Source: Kryptolebias marmoratus (lineage: Eukaryota; Chordata; Actinopteri; Cyprinodontiformes; Rivulidae). From it: a stretch of 64,000 bases of DNA. The notes under the pieces are model-generated. The model searched no databases. It was given only the letters and a program-made list of their open reading frames with translations, and was not told the origin of the DNA. Positions 24,811 through 36,789 of the stretch are shown here, one piece after another (the stretch's first letter is position 1; the number at the start of each line of letters is the position of its first letter). The stretch is from contig NC_051433.1 in NCBI RefSeq assembly GCF_001649575.2, positions 19,035,746-19,099,745 on the forward strand. Reading direction: 5' to 3'. Made by a program: the position numbers and the translations under genes.

Positions 24811-27800
24811 TTTCTAATTTGTTTTAAACACACACACATTAGTCTCATCAATAAACTCTAATAGCTTTTTAGGAGACAGAGGGCTACTTCCCATTTTTCC
24901 AATGAAGGCCTCATTTATCTGCGGAGCCTCCGAGTCCAGTTTAATCTGTCGCTGAGGCGACTGATCCGTCCTCCCGAAACATCCTCTGCCTCCGCCGCAA
25001 AGTGAAGAGAACAAACTAAATGCAGGCATGTCTAAACACAGAGGCCGATGCTTGCTAACATGCAGCTGCTCCTCCTGCACTGCACATGGTACATTACATG
25101 AAGCACCACTTTAATGACTTTTGAACAACTTGAACAACTGAAAATTATATTTCACCGAAAGGAACACTTTATAGGACAATAAACTGCAGTTGCAAAGCAT
25201 TCTCTTGCTCCCTGGATTGCTTCAAATCATAATTATTGCTGCATCTGTCTCGAGCAACTGATTTAAGAGCATGTTTTGTGGGTTTTGAGGAGCGCTTTAG
25301 CCCTGCACCACATGAAAGGCCATGGAGAGGGTCAATAGCCCAGGACTGCTGTGGCTAAAAAAAACATCATAACCGTTTGCTTTTTCACCAGGACTCACAT
25401 GAACTCCCGAGGCTCAGGGACAGACTGTGCATTTGGAAGTGCCACCGTCAAGGAGTTCAGCCTAAAATGCAAATAGGACTTTCCATCGCTGTGTCGTTTA
25501 TTGTGCACCCAAAAAAAAGATTTACCAGTCATAAATGTGTCTCTTAAGAAAAGTAAAGTTCAGCCTTATCAGTGAATCTGTATCCTAAATTGTGTGTTTT
25601 TACCTGGTAACAAATCTAAGGATAACTATGTAACAAGCACTAATAGTTTTAAATAAAAACACAGATAGAAAATATAAATTTAATGCTTTTTCCCCTAAAT
25701 TCAAATGTATTGACATCATAAAGGGAAAAAAGCATCATGTATTTCATAAAACATTTCTTTAAATGAACTACTTATTCCTACAGCAGGAATAAGTGTTATT
25801 TTTTTACCATATCTGCACCCATAAAATATTGGTGTGCTTGTAAAGTAAAATGACCTCATAAATTTTCTTAAGTAGAATACTTAAAGAAATATGCAGTACA
25901 TGCATTCGAAAAACTGCACACAGATACCTCATGGGATGCATGAATGTCAGGTGGCCGTACTTGCAATATTTTTTGCTCGTTTTAGTGGATAAAAAAATAA
26001 CAGTTCATTGAGAAAGGTACAAAAAGAGTAATATAATAGTTGTAATTACATTTGAAAAGCAGCATGAACATTACAGTATTTATGCTGAATTTTTATGTTC
26101 TGTGTCTGATCTTGACTGATTTATAGGGAGTTAACAACTCAAAAAGGAAAAACCAACGCTTTCTTTGTCAGCAATGAGTTGGGCAACCAGACGCAACATT
26201 TCACTGGTTGTACAAGTCTTTGATGCTCTGCTGGGAGGCTAAAACGCCATTCTAAGAAATAAAAACAACGAATCTGTGATTTGTTGTTTTTATGGGCTTG
26301 TTAAAATTCTAAATTTCAGAGGCGCTAAGCAAAAAAATGTACATAATTTTCATCTTCACAACACTGAAAAGATCACTCTCATTAGGCCAGAAATGCTTTG
26401 CCACAGGATGGTTACCCAGAATCATTTTGCACTGATTTGTGAGATCTGTCACTCTAAGGCGACTTGTAGACCAAACCATGCCAGCAAAACGCTCACCACA
26501 GGGTAACAGTCACCAGATCTTCTTGGGGTAGTAGGTCTCGTGGGCTGTGACGGTTGGAGACTAGCTGGCGGCTCGAAATTGCAAGAAAATAGATAAATTT
26601 TCAGTTTTCAGTTTCACTGAATTCTGAGTGTTTGTAACCAAACAACCAACAAGCCATGCCTTTGTGTATTGAGCAGTCAGTTTTTATAAATGACTATTTT
26701 TGTGCGCACGGCTTGTGAAACTGTATTTTAGGCCGTGCACATTATTTCATCGCCCACCTCCACCTCCACTGTACTCTCCTCAGCCCACTTTGCTCCTACT
26801 TTGGCTGCACCCCCATGCTTAGGCTTAAACCGAGTACACTTTTGAAATGAAGACTTGCAGATTCTGACCAGTTTTTTAATAAATATTATTTAGGATCTGC
26901 GTGGGCTTTAGTCCTGGTCATTTAGGGCTGTCATCTCGACTGTTTTCTGTCACTGGAGAGCTCCTGTGCAGATGTCAAAACACAGCTCTACTGCTCCAGA
27001 TGTTACTGAAACAAAATTAAGAAGGGTTTGAGGCACCCATCACAGCTCTGTGATAATTTTGACAGAAAATTTGTTGCACTTTTTTTTTAACATGTTCAAA
27101 ATTCAAATGTCATGGCTACAAGAAAACTGAGACACAGTTCAAGACAGTTGGGAGCCTCTTTTCACAAATGCGGTTTTCCAACATTTGCAGCCCAGTGAGA
27201 AACTGGCTTCAGGGGTCAAGGTTGAGCTTTATGCTCTAATTTGTTGTCTGTTTGCATGAGCAGTAGATATTGTGGAATATGAGGAACTCCAAGAGTACAA
27301 CCTTCTGCCCTTCAAAATTGAAATCAATATTTTGAAATATGTCCATCCATGTCTCTCAACTCCACATGTCTCTCTGCCTCGATCTTTGTGTTTGAGAGTT
27401 TTTTTCAGGAGGTAAAAGATCCTCAGCTGGGCCTCGCCTCACCCGCGGCATTGAAGCAGGAATTACAGGGCTTAGTTCTCTCAACTTGACCCTGCTCCTA
27501 ATTACTTGTTGGATAAGTCTTTTGGCTCCTCATGGAGTGTTGTCCTAACCTCCACTTGTCTGCTGTGTGTCCAAACACAGAGAAAGGAAAACACGTTCCA
27601 GTGGAACTGGGGGGCTTAGCCTCCATGCCACGTTCTCACAGATTCCAGCTCCCCACCGCAGGCTCCCAGGGACCCACACAGGTTGGACCGAACACATCTA
27701 CTCGCTTCTGTTTGTCTTTCTCATGGACGCACGGGTGACAAAAAAGGGACAGGCACGTTGTAAACAACAACATGGATTTTATTTTGAAGAGGATGTTTTC

Positions 27801-27971
27801 AATTCTCTTAATTCATCATCAAATTTGCTGTTTGTTTTCATTTCTTCGTACATAAATGAAAAAGCGGGACATAATTTCCAAATTTCTTTGAAGCAAACAA
27901 ACTCGAGTGGGTGGGAAACCTGTTCTGAATTTCCAACAAATTATATTGTCCTAGAAGTTTCCTAACCATTT

Positions 27972-27999
27972 CTGTTTGTTTGTTTGTTTGTTTGTTTTG
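27972..27999 (+). repeat. (GTTT)n microsatellite
   Basis: Six to seven GTTT units. Confidence 0.85.
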
Positions 28000-28421
28000 G
28001 TAGCTTCCTTGTAATTATGGTCTCTTTGGCGACTATGATCAGTGCAGCTACTTTGATGCTAAGGATGGATAATGACACAGCTGTACAGGAAGACATGGGA
28101 TTCATAATTTCTGAGCCTTTTAAGCATGTTTGGTGTCATTTTACACTCAGCTGGAATGCGTAGTGTTTTTGTTCTTTTATAGAGTAATTTGTTACAGTGG
28201 TGGTTCACTGACAAACATACCCACTGTGTTCTTTTTGCAGCGTGTCACACATGACTTCCTACTTGAATTAGCACATAAACATGTGGCAAATGTAACGAAG
28301 CTAAGCGAAAAAGGCTGATCATTTTGCACTAAATAAAACTTTAATGTCCAGCATCCTTTTTAATTACTGATCATGTCTCCTCAGGTCATCGCTCCCTGTT
28401 CCCTGACCCTGGGAAAACCCC

Positions 28422-28438
28422 CTTTGATATGATCAAAC
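28422..28438. promoter_or_regulatory. Inverted pair of TCF/LEF-like sites
   Basis: CTTTGATATGATCAAAC contains CTTTGAT and its inverse ATCAAA separated by two bases. It lies in a repeat-free block. A Wnt/TCF role is inferred from the motif only. Confidence 0.3.
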
Positions 28439-29009
28439 TGTAAATAATAACTATGAGCAGAGATTACAGGACTCGGAGAAAAACTTCAATAGAAGAGCTC
28501 CCCAATTCTGCCTAAAACACTGGGTGATGAGGGACTTTAGTGGAGGAGAGGCGCAATCCTTCAGGGACCAAATAAGTTAAAGGGATGGAGTTTAATCTAT
28601 TATTGTCTAATAGCTTCCATAACCATCACCCTTTACCCCCAATAAAGTCTTGTTGGCTCGAGGATCGAGTCTGGATTACATGGTAGCTCCGCTAATAATG
28701 TCAAACACATGAAGAGACCTGACCCCGTGACTCACCGCAGCGAGCAGGAGGTTACCTTTTAACCGGAGTGTTAAGTGAATCACACTGCGATAATTGGGGA
28801 AAATACAGAATGTCACAGCTTTCCCACAGACTTCTAAGAATTAAGCATCACGTATTTTATCACCAATGTGTTATTTGCAGTATTGAAACATGTACTTAAA
28901 CAATGTAAAAAAAAAAAAAACTACCTGTATTCACAGTAATTGTAGTGCTTTGAAACAGGGAAAGAAAGCACAACAAGAACAGCTTCTGCTTCTGTCTTTT
29001 AATAAAGAG

Positions 29010-29011
<2 letters not shown>

Positions 29012-29052
<41 letters not shown>
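29012..29052 (+). repeat. (GT)n microsatellite
   Basis: About 20 perfect GT units; long Cys-Val open frames here are produced by the repeat. Confidence 0.95.
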
Positions 29053-29053
<1 letters not shown>

Positions 29054-30819
29054 ATGCATACCTCAGTTTGTAGTCTTCAGCACTGTACAGCTCCACCCCC
29101 CCAGGCTGCATTGCAAGGCTGGTGCCAGAGAGTCTCACCTAGTCAGGTTAGCCTGGGAACACACTCATACTACAGGCATTTTCCTTCCCTTTCTTTCTCT
29201 TTCTCTCACGCACACACACTCACGTCTTTACATGCGTGCACACAATGCAGCCCACATCATAAGCTAATGAGCCATTATAGTGTCATTAGTGTTTTATTTG
29301 CACCGCCCTGTCTTTCAGCAATCTGTCACACTGCTGGCACGGCGATGAAAACCAAACAGTGGATTTTCACGTGCGTGTTCCCACTCCGGCTGCACACACC
29401 GGCGCAGGTTTTCCCTCCGCGCGTGTTGTCCTGTCACTATGTGAATAAGTGCTTCTGTCTTTTTTATCCGTGTAATCCATTTCCACTTGTCAAAAGCAGA
29501 CGCGCTCTGGATCCATCTCAAAGTCCACTGTGAGCGTAGCTCACATCGATTCTTGCTTGCTTCAAGGCCTCACAGACCCAAAGTGATTTAAGCAGACTTG
29601 AAATTTGTTTACGGGATGTCTACTGTAAAAAGCATGTGTTTATGTACATAGCAAGTCATTATCTTAAAATCTTGATTAGATTTTTCAACACTTCCCATGT
29701 TTGTACGCTTAAATAGGCGAGTTTAGTGGCAGGACCACCCAAAACAGAGCGATCACACATGTAAAATAAGAATAGGGATGCTCATTATGTGGCAGACAGT
29801 TTGACGCTTTTTCTTGGCATGGTCTTAATTTGCATTTTGTCTCTGAAAAGCGGCGCAGGCGAGAGAGTAAATACAGCAAAAAAGATTGATGGAGAACTCT
29901 TGGCACGAACTTCAGGCATCACATTCGCCTCATTAGATGTGTTAACTGGTTCACCTTTTCACCTACAAGAGTTCACAACGAGGGAACAGATTTGTAACTG
30001 TCAAATTTATCTCCTGCCGGCTGCCGTTGTGTTAATTTCTCATGATGCCACCTCTGTTTATTTCCAAACGATCCCACACTCATAAGGTGCAATCTTGTAA
30101 GCTAATACTCTTGTCAAAACAAGCAAATGAAACCACAAAGTGCAGCACAACGTGATTGCTGTTGCACACCTAGAAAAGGGGGGAGCAAGCAGACGGGCTC
30201 TCCCAAGCGTTCACCTTGAGGAATGCAGTTTCTTCTGCTCAGCCAAGACACACAACCACATTCTGCCTCACATTCTTGAGCGTTAATCATTGAGTGATTT
30301 AATCAAAGCACAAACGTTACATGCAAAACAAACTTTTTGGCTGTTAAATGGCAATAAACTGCCAGATTATATGAGGAGAACAGCCGCAGCAGCATGTGTG
30401 GATTTATATGAGGTATTTAGCTGTCAAGCAATAAGTTATAATGTGCAGAAAGTGTTGCCCAGCATTTTGAGACTTTACAGACTTTAAACTACGTTTTATT
30501 TCTGAACTTGTTTGAATGGAGCTGAATTGAATGCTTTAAAAAAAAAGCCAAAGTGGATTATATTTAGATGTTTCTGTTAGTTGTGCCTCAGGCTAGATAC
30601 AAACTTTGCTGTCTTTACTCTTTATCAAACAGGCTGTGTCTCGAAGAAACAAAAAGTAGAAAGTATATTCTGTATGCCAAAATACACAATGGGTCCAACC
30701 AAGATTTGAAGACATTGTTTTCTTACCACTTGGTGTCAAAACTGAAATTTCACCAGATACTAAATGAGTAGCTCAGCTTTTTTCCTCAGAAATCAAGAAG
30801 TTGATACTTTAATTATAGT

Positions 30820-31740
30820 TCTGTTTTGCTCACATACTAATACAAAAATGATTCTACAGTTAGCAAAACTTTACGCTCAATTTGCAAAACACCAGCCCAT
30901 ATTTGTACAACTAACCTCACACCTTTTTTTTATTTTGCAAAACACTTAACAAATTATTTGACAAATTTATCTATCACATGAAGCTATCATGTTTCTTCTT
31001 TGCCTTTTCAAAGAACTGGCTTTTGAAATGACCACACCTATGAACCAAGTGGTTAGACACATCCACCCGGTGTGCAAACTTGTGTGCGCTTAAATGAAAA
31101 CACACCAGTCAGGTATAAGCTATAAAAAGACAGCAGGTGAGTTCACCTGTTTTCATCTCAGGGGGAAGGAGTCAGAAGAACAAGATGAGAGGGGGAGTTC
31201 ACAGAAACCATGTCCAACTTTATGCCTAGATATTAGTTCTTCTAGTTACTGAAGGTGTGTTAGATATAGTGATTTCTTTTACAGTATTTGTCTACACACA
31301 TGCTTGCTGAGCTTACGGTTGTAAAAACACTGGGATGTATATTGGTCTGACTTTAAGTTGAGTGACTTGAGTATATGGTCAAAACATGTTAAGTTTAGCA
31401 CATCAATGTACAAACGGTTAAAAATATTTGAATATATATAAACTATATATAAACAATGTGTGTTTGTTTTAATGACAAAGTATACATTTCATTAATAGGT
31501 GCATATTTTTAACTCTCCTAAAGCCCTCGCAACTGAAAAAAAGGAAGAGAGGTCCTTGTAACTTTAGGTCCTTATGACCCGAAGGCCACGGGAGGGTTAA
31601 GAAAACTTTTTTTTTGCAAAAGATCTCGGGTGTTCTACTAATTGGGTGTGTTATTGTTCTACTGTGGTAATTGTTTGACGTGTGCCTAAGAAATAAAAAA
31701 AACTGTAATAAATGTTTCCAGATTTGTCAACTGTTTAAAA
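30820..31740 (+). mobile_element. Probable DNA transposon remnant, 5' untranslated and end regions
   Basis: The segment with CAGTTAGCAAAACTTTACG, TTTGCAAAACACTTAAC, GAACCAAGTGGTTAGACAC and TATAAAAAGACAGCAGG resembles the 5' part of an interspersed Tc1-like fish transposon as I remember it. An ATG at 31184 (MRGGVHRN) begins a frame like its Arg/Gly-rich transposase start but stops after 14 residues. The transposase body is absent. Boundaries are approximate and the family assignment is uncertain. Confidence 0.4.
31509..31600. mobile_element. 92-bp TTAA-flanked miniature inverted-repeat element
   Basis: TTAA at both ends encloses CTCTCCTAAAGCCCTCG on the left and, inverted, CCCTCCCGTGGCCTTCG on the right. 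Size, TTAA flanks and the CCCT-like end fit a piggyBac-type MITE. It sits inside the decayed element at 30820-31740. Confidence 0.55.
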
Positions 31741-31758
31741 TATAAATATATATGTTGG

Positions 31759-31857
<99 letters not shown>
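31759..31857 (+). repeat. (GATA)n microsatellite
   Basis: About 25 uninterrupted GATA units. Confidence 0.97.
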
Positions 31858-33960
31858 GTCCTGATTACCCTTATAACAATGTTAGCATAATAGTGGATAG
31901 CATGCTACCAAAACCTGTACCATGTTTGCATATAATTGTTAGCCTTTTGCTAATATGTAATATGCTAACAACTTGTACAGTGTTTATATTGATATAGATT
32001 TTCTTAAAAATAATAAAATAAAAGATTTTTGAAAATAAACACCTACAGTCTCACGAGGGAGACTGAATAGTCACGATGCCAAACAAATTAATGAAAAGGG
32101 AAAATCTGGAAGTGCTGGTCCAGAGAGATCGTTTTACTCTAGTTGAAGGACTACATGTTTGTTCCCTATTCTTCCCAATATCGTTGCTTGTAACTTTCTG
32201 CAAGAGGAAATCCAGCAGAGATGAGAAAGAGGAATGAGCACAACAGTTGTTTTTCATATTCATTTAAAAGAAAAAAAAACTGCAGCGATTTTGTTGTTTG
32301 GTTTTTAACCAAATCCTAAAAAAGACAAAATTTTAGTTCTGAAAAATATATGAGTTTACAGTTTAAGTAAACAGGCCATTTGTTTTTAATTACTGCCACA
32401 ACAGCTAAGATAAATTTTGTTGTGATTTTGTTTTTTGTGCGGTCATGCATGCGGATAACCATCCTGAGCTTCGGGGAGTGAGTCAGCACTGAGAACAAGG
32501 TAACATTTGCCCTTTTCGTGCCAATGGGCCACTTTCTCTCCTTATGATGCATTTTTCCCCCTAAACATTCGTCCTTCCCTCTACCACTGAGGTTGATTTT
32601 TATTTAGTTAGAATCCACATAAGATATTGCTCTGTGCTGCTTTTCTGACAATGGTAAAGCAATAATTAAGAAACCAACACAGGATTTTCACCATTAAGGC
32701 ACTGCAGTGATGGATGTGGCTTTTTCAGGATTTGAATTTGGCCTTTAATTACGTTTGACTGATTGCTCTCCTTGCACAAAGCACAATGATGCTCTTAAGT
32801 AAAACATAATTAAATAGCAATTATAATTACAAACTGTGAAAAAAAAGTAACCCATGTGATTCTATCCCTTTTCTAAAAAGTTGGATTTGAAAGGGCCATA
32901 CTGTCAAACAAAATCCAGGAAGCCTATTAAAATATAGTATATTTTTAGCTCCATTCTTGCTCTCATGGCCGGCTCCCCTGTGAGTCAGAGCTTCAGCATT
33001 ACCTGAAGAAAACTTGGCACAGCTACTAAGCAAGCAATGGAAAATTAAAAGTCAAGTTAGTGCCTATGGGTGAGAAACAATTATGGGTTTGTGTTTATTA
33101 CAATGGTGTACAAAGGGAATGAAAATTCCTGAGCTAAGTATTTTACCATCTAAATGCCAAGAGTAAAATGAACGTAATTAGGCCCACAAATACCTCCGGC
33201 TTTTGTTCCAAAGCCGTTTTACTGACTTTAGCAGCATGTGTGCACTTTGCTTAACATTAGGTAGTCAATATAAGAGCTGTGGCCACGTGAGCCTAAAATA
33301 AATTGTGCACAATGAAACGTGTTTGTTGGTTTGTTTTTTTAGGCCTTATATTTATTTCCTGGTTGTGTAATGTTTCTAATTGAATATGAAATTACTGTAG
33401 GTCTCTTGACAGAAGGTTTCTGCTCTTGTATTAGTGACAGCATACCTTCTTTCTGCGGAGGAAAAACAACCCACAAGAACTATTGATACACTAAATATTG
33501 TGTCAAATGAACAGAGTAATGAATTCATTACTGACATAATGCACATTGATCAAAGCAAGAATGGAGCGGCATCAAGGAAATCTTTTCATTCTGGGTAATG
33601 GACCTGCAGACAGGTGTACCAGACTTCTTAAAGCACTCAACACAACTGATCCTGAAAACATCTCAAGTAAGACTTAATCCAGTCATTCAGGTCTTTTTTT
33701 TATTATTATGTGTGTATTGATACTTGAAAAAACAACAAATATGAGTTGAAGATCTGTACTAAAGCTGCCACTTAGGTAAAGGTACATTGAAATGTGGTTA
33801 AAATATCAAAAACCTAGACTGAACACAAAACAAATCTCCCTGTGTGACCCTTAGGCTACATTGCTTGACTAAAATATGAAACCTGATCTGATAGGGAATG
33901 GCAGCAAAATACTCGCTCAGTTTTACGTATGTGAAACCTCATTTTCTGCTTACTTCTGTT

Positions 33961-34258
33961 TAGGGTCGTGGGGAGATGGTGCTGGTGCCAGTATCTCCAA
34001 CAGACAACAAGCAAGAAGCAGGGTGCATCATCTCCAGACCATCGCAGGCCCAATACTGACCCATAAAAACAACCGTGCACACTCACTCCTAAGACCAATA
34101 TAGAATCTCTGATTATTCTAGCATGCATGTTTTTGTACTTTAGCAAGAAACCAAAGTACCCAAAGAAAACCAACGAATGCACGGGGTGAGCGTGCATGCC
34201 AATACATGAACCTCCAACCTTCTTGCTGTGAGGCAACAGGGCTAACCAGCTGTTCTAC
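33961..34258 (-). mobile_element. SINE-like fish repeat, minus orientation
   Basis: Read on the minus strand it begins with a tRNA-like CAGCTGGTTAGCCCTGTTGC, then CAGCAAGAAGG, CAAAAACATGCATG, TCTTAGGAGTGAGTGTGC, and ends near TCGTGGGGAG-type text in reverse. This order matches an abundant teleost interspersed repeat and the plus-oriented copy at 49193. Confidence 0.75.
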
Positions 34259-35725
34259 AAATCCATGTAGCAAATAATTGCTAGTAATAATTTACTCCTG
34301 TTACTCAAGAACAGGTAGCAATTTCTGTCTAATAATAGCTTGATGTTTGGATCATTAAGTCTTCATGTACTTGCTGGTTAGTTGGGTACTGAACAGAAAC
34401 AACACTGTTAATATTATGGACTGTAGTATATCGGAGTGGAAGTAGATCCATTATTTTAATACAAGACTTTAGTAAATGTTTTTAGTGGAATTCCTGCACA
34501 GCTGGTCTAATCTGTTACGCCTTTCATAAACATATTCTAGAGAATAGTACATTGTGTTCTTGTTGTGCTAAAACAACAAAGACCTATGCTTTCCCTCAGT
34601 TATATATCTATACATTCATGTATTTTTTTTGTACATTAAAATGTGTCTGTGTTTACCTCTGCGAGGTCCGGCTAACTGATGCCTGCCTTGGTCGAGCACC
34701 GTAGTTAACGCAGTCACTCTGGCTCCACAGTGGGTGGAGTTGCCAGACAACATAACTTGGGCCCTGCAGCCCACTGTAATTACCCTTATTGAAGCTGTCA
34801 CTCAATGAGCCGCCCCGATCTGGTCCCAGAGCGGCCCGGTGTGAACATCAAGGAGAAGGTGCTTGGGGAGGGGGTGAGGCCCCTGAGCAGTGCAATGCTA
34901 AGAGCAGCTATCTGTTACAGCCTAAATAATGCTCCTGACAGTCCCTTCTGTTCTCAGCCATGCTTCCCCTCATAGCTTCTCTCATCCCTTCTCTTTGAGC
35001 CTGGAGATGTGTTTTGACAAACTGATTGTTCTTTGGCATGACGTGATGTAATGAGGGACACATGTTAGGTGGGGAACGGGAAGAAAATTAAAGTCACATC
35101 AAAGCGAAGAAAATCAGATCTCAGGCAGGACCCAAGTGTAGAAAAAAAGATCTGGATTTTAAGGATGTTTATGCATCTGAGTGAAGATGTTTTCAATTGG
35201 GGAAAACACGGAGCAGAGACCTGCGAGCGTGCTGGAGTGTGGGTTCGGTAAAGATAAAAAAAGAAAAAACAAATAAACCTTGTTCTGGTTTATGAAGCTA
35301 TATTGTAGCTTTATAGATTTTTGGATGCCAGATTACTTCACCCTCACAGTAGCTCTAACATCGGTTTTATAAAACTCCACCAGGAATTTTTACACCCTAC
35401 GCCAAACAAAAGTTTTCCACCCAAATGGTGAGGCAAAAACAGCAGAGTTTAAACTGTGTCAAAATATCCAGAGGGGAACGCTACAGCAGCCTATTTTCCC
35501 TCCAACCCTCCTGATAATTCCAGACACAACAATCTGTGTGTAACATTGTTGGCAGCACATGGTGTTTATCCTGCTGTTCAGGAACACACAGCTTCACTTG
35601 TAATTCTTTATCCTTGTGTAGGAATTGCTTCATTTATTTTGGACAGGAAACCTGGAAAGTTTATTAAACGTACAAGTAATGCGGTTTCGGAAGATTTCAC
35701 AACCATCAGATTAATTAGTGTCATG

Positions 35726-35760
35726 TGGGGGGAGGGGAGGGGAGGGGGAAGGGAGGGGGG
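35726..35760 (+). repeat. G-rich tract, possible G-quadruplex
   Basis: Five or more runs of at least three G separated by single A or short A spacers; fits the G3+N1-7 pattern for a quadruplex. Confidence 0.6.
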
Positions 35761-36249
35761 TCAGGATTGGATGTAAAAGCAGCATCCACTGAAGGTTTGG
35801 GGCTTCCATGTAAAGATGTGCCATGACTCATCACTTTGCGTTTAATCTCGTCGCAAAACCATACGAAGAAAATCCTAAAGTTGAATTTTAATGAAGTGAG
35901 ATTTTTCAACATTAATAATGAACAACAATGTACAAAGACGTGAGGATTCTGAGAAAAAATATTGTCATTTATCTCAAACAAACCTGAAACTGTGCTGTAG
36001 TGGAAGAACTGCTGTAGAGTACTTTTTAAAAAAAACAAGCTCTTGAACGTATCGCTAATGTCAAATTCTAAAGTCGTTTACATTTCCTGAACACACTGAA
36101 GTGCTTCGGTGGAGACGTCCTAAAGTTCAAACTATTTTTCTGAATCGAGAATTAAAGCATTTTCTCAACTGCTTCAGCAATTTTAGATATTTCCTCAGAT
36201 TTTATTTTAGATCATTTCCTCCAAAAAGAAATGAAATGTCTTCAAGAAC

Positions 36250-36252
36250 AAA

Positions 36253-36344
<92 letters not shown>

Positions 36345-36346
36345 AA
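36250..36346 (+). repeat. (GAAA)n microsatellite
   Basis: About 24 near-perfect GAAA units. A Lys/Glu/Arg-repeat frame spans it and is an artefact of the repeat. Confidence 0.97.
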
Positions 36347-36729
36347 TGTAGTTGCTTTCAGTTCAGTTTAGGATTATCACACCCTGGATGAAGACACTGA
36401 AAATAAAATTATTTTTTTGTTTTAGAAAATTTGACAAAATAAAATGTTTTCCAGCAAAGCTGTTTGCAAATGAATGACCTAATATGAGCAAAACTATCAA
36501 ATAAAGAAATTTAGTCATGTAATTAGTTTAGTTAAAAACAATTGTTTTGCTTTTGCTTTATCAGAACAAACTAAATTTGTGTCGGCTACTGTTTTTTTTT
36601 TTTTTTCTGTTTAATTTTATTTGGTCAACTCAAGATTTAAAACGCTGGATGCATTTTTACTGCATTGCTCTTTTTTTATTTTTAGTCAGCCAATCTAAAG
36701 TACATGTTTGGAATACCACTCATTTTCTA

Positions 36730-36731
<2 letters not shown>

Positions 36732-36783
<52 letters not shown>

Positions 36784-36789
36784 GTGTGT
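36732..36789 (+). repeat. (GT)n microsatellite
   Basis: About 29 GT units with one GC interruption. Confidence 0.97.

Larger units (their letters stand above)
21747..30819. other. Intergenic DNA
   Basis: Besides the family A copy at 23259 and listed microsatellites, no gene is seen. Candidate regulatory blocks are 22310-22420, 22730-22930, 25170-25330 and 28380-28520. Stretch 26140-26560 is unremarkable and unassigned. Confidence 0.5.

Noticed and set aside
29012..29533. 173-codon open frame starting in Cys-Val repeats
   Set aside because: The start is created by the GT microsatellite; the remainder has no domain, no splice context and mirrors non-coding composition.
31759..31857. CRISPR-like regular array
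   Set aside because: A simple GATA microsatellite; no repeat-spacer structure anywhere in the window.
36101..36391. 96-codon frame with Lys/Glu/Arg repeats
   Set aside because: Product of the GAAA microsatellite.
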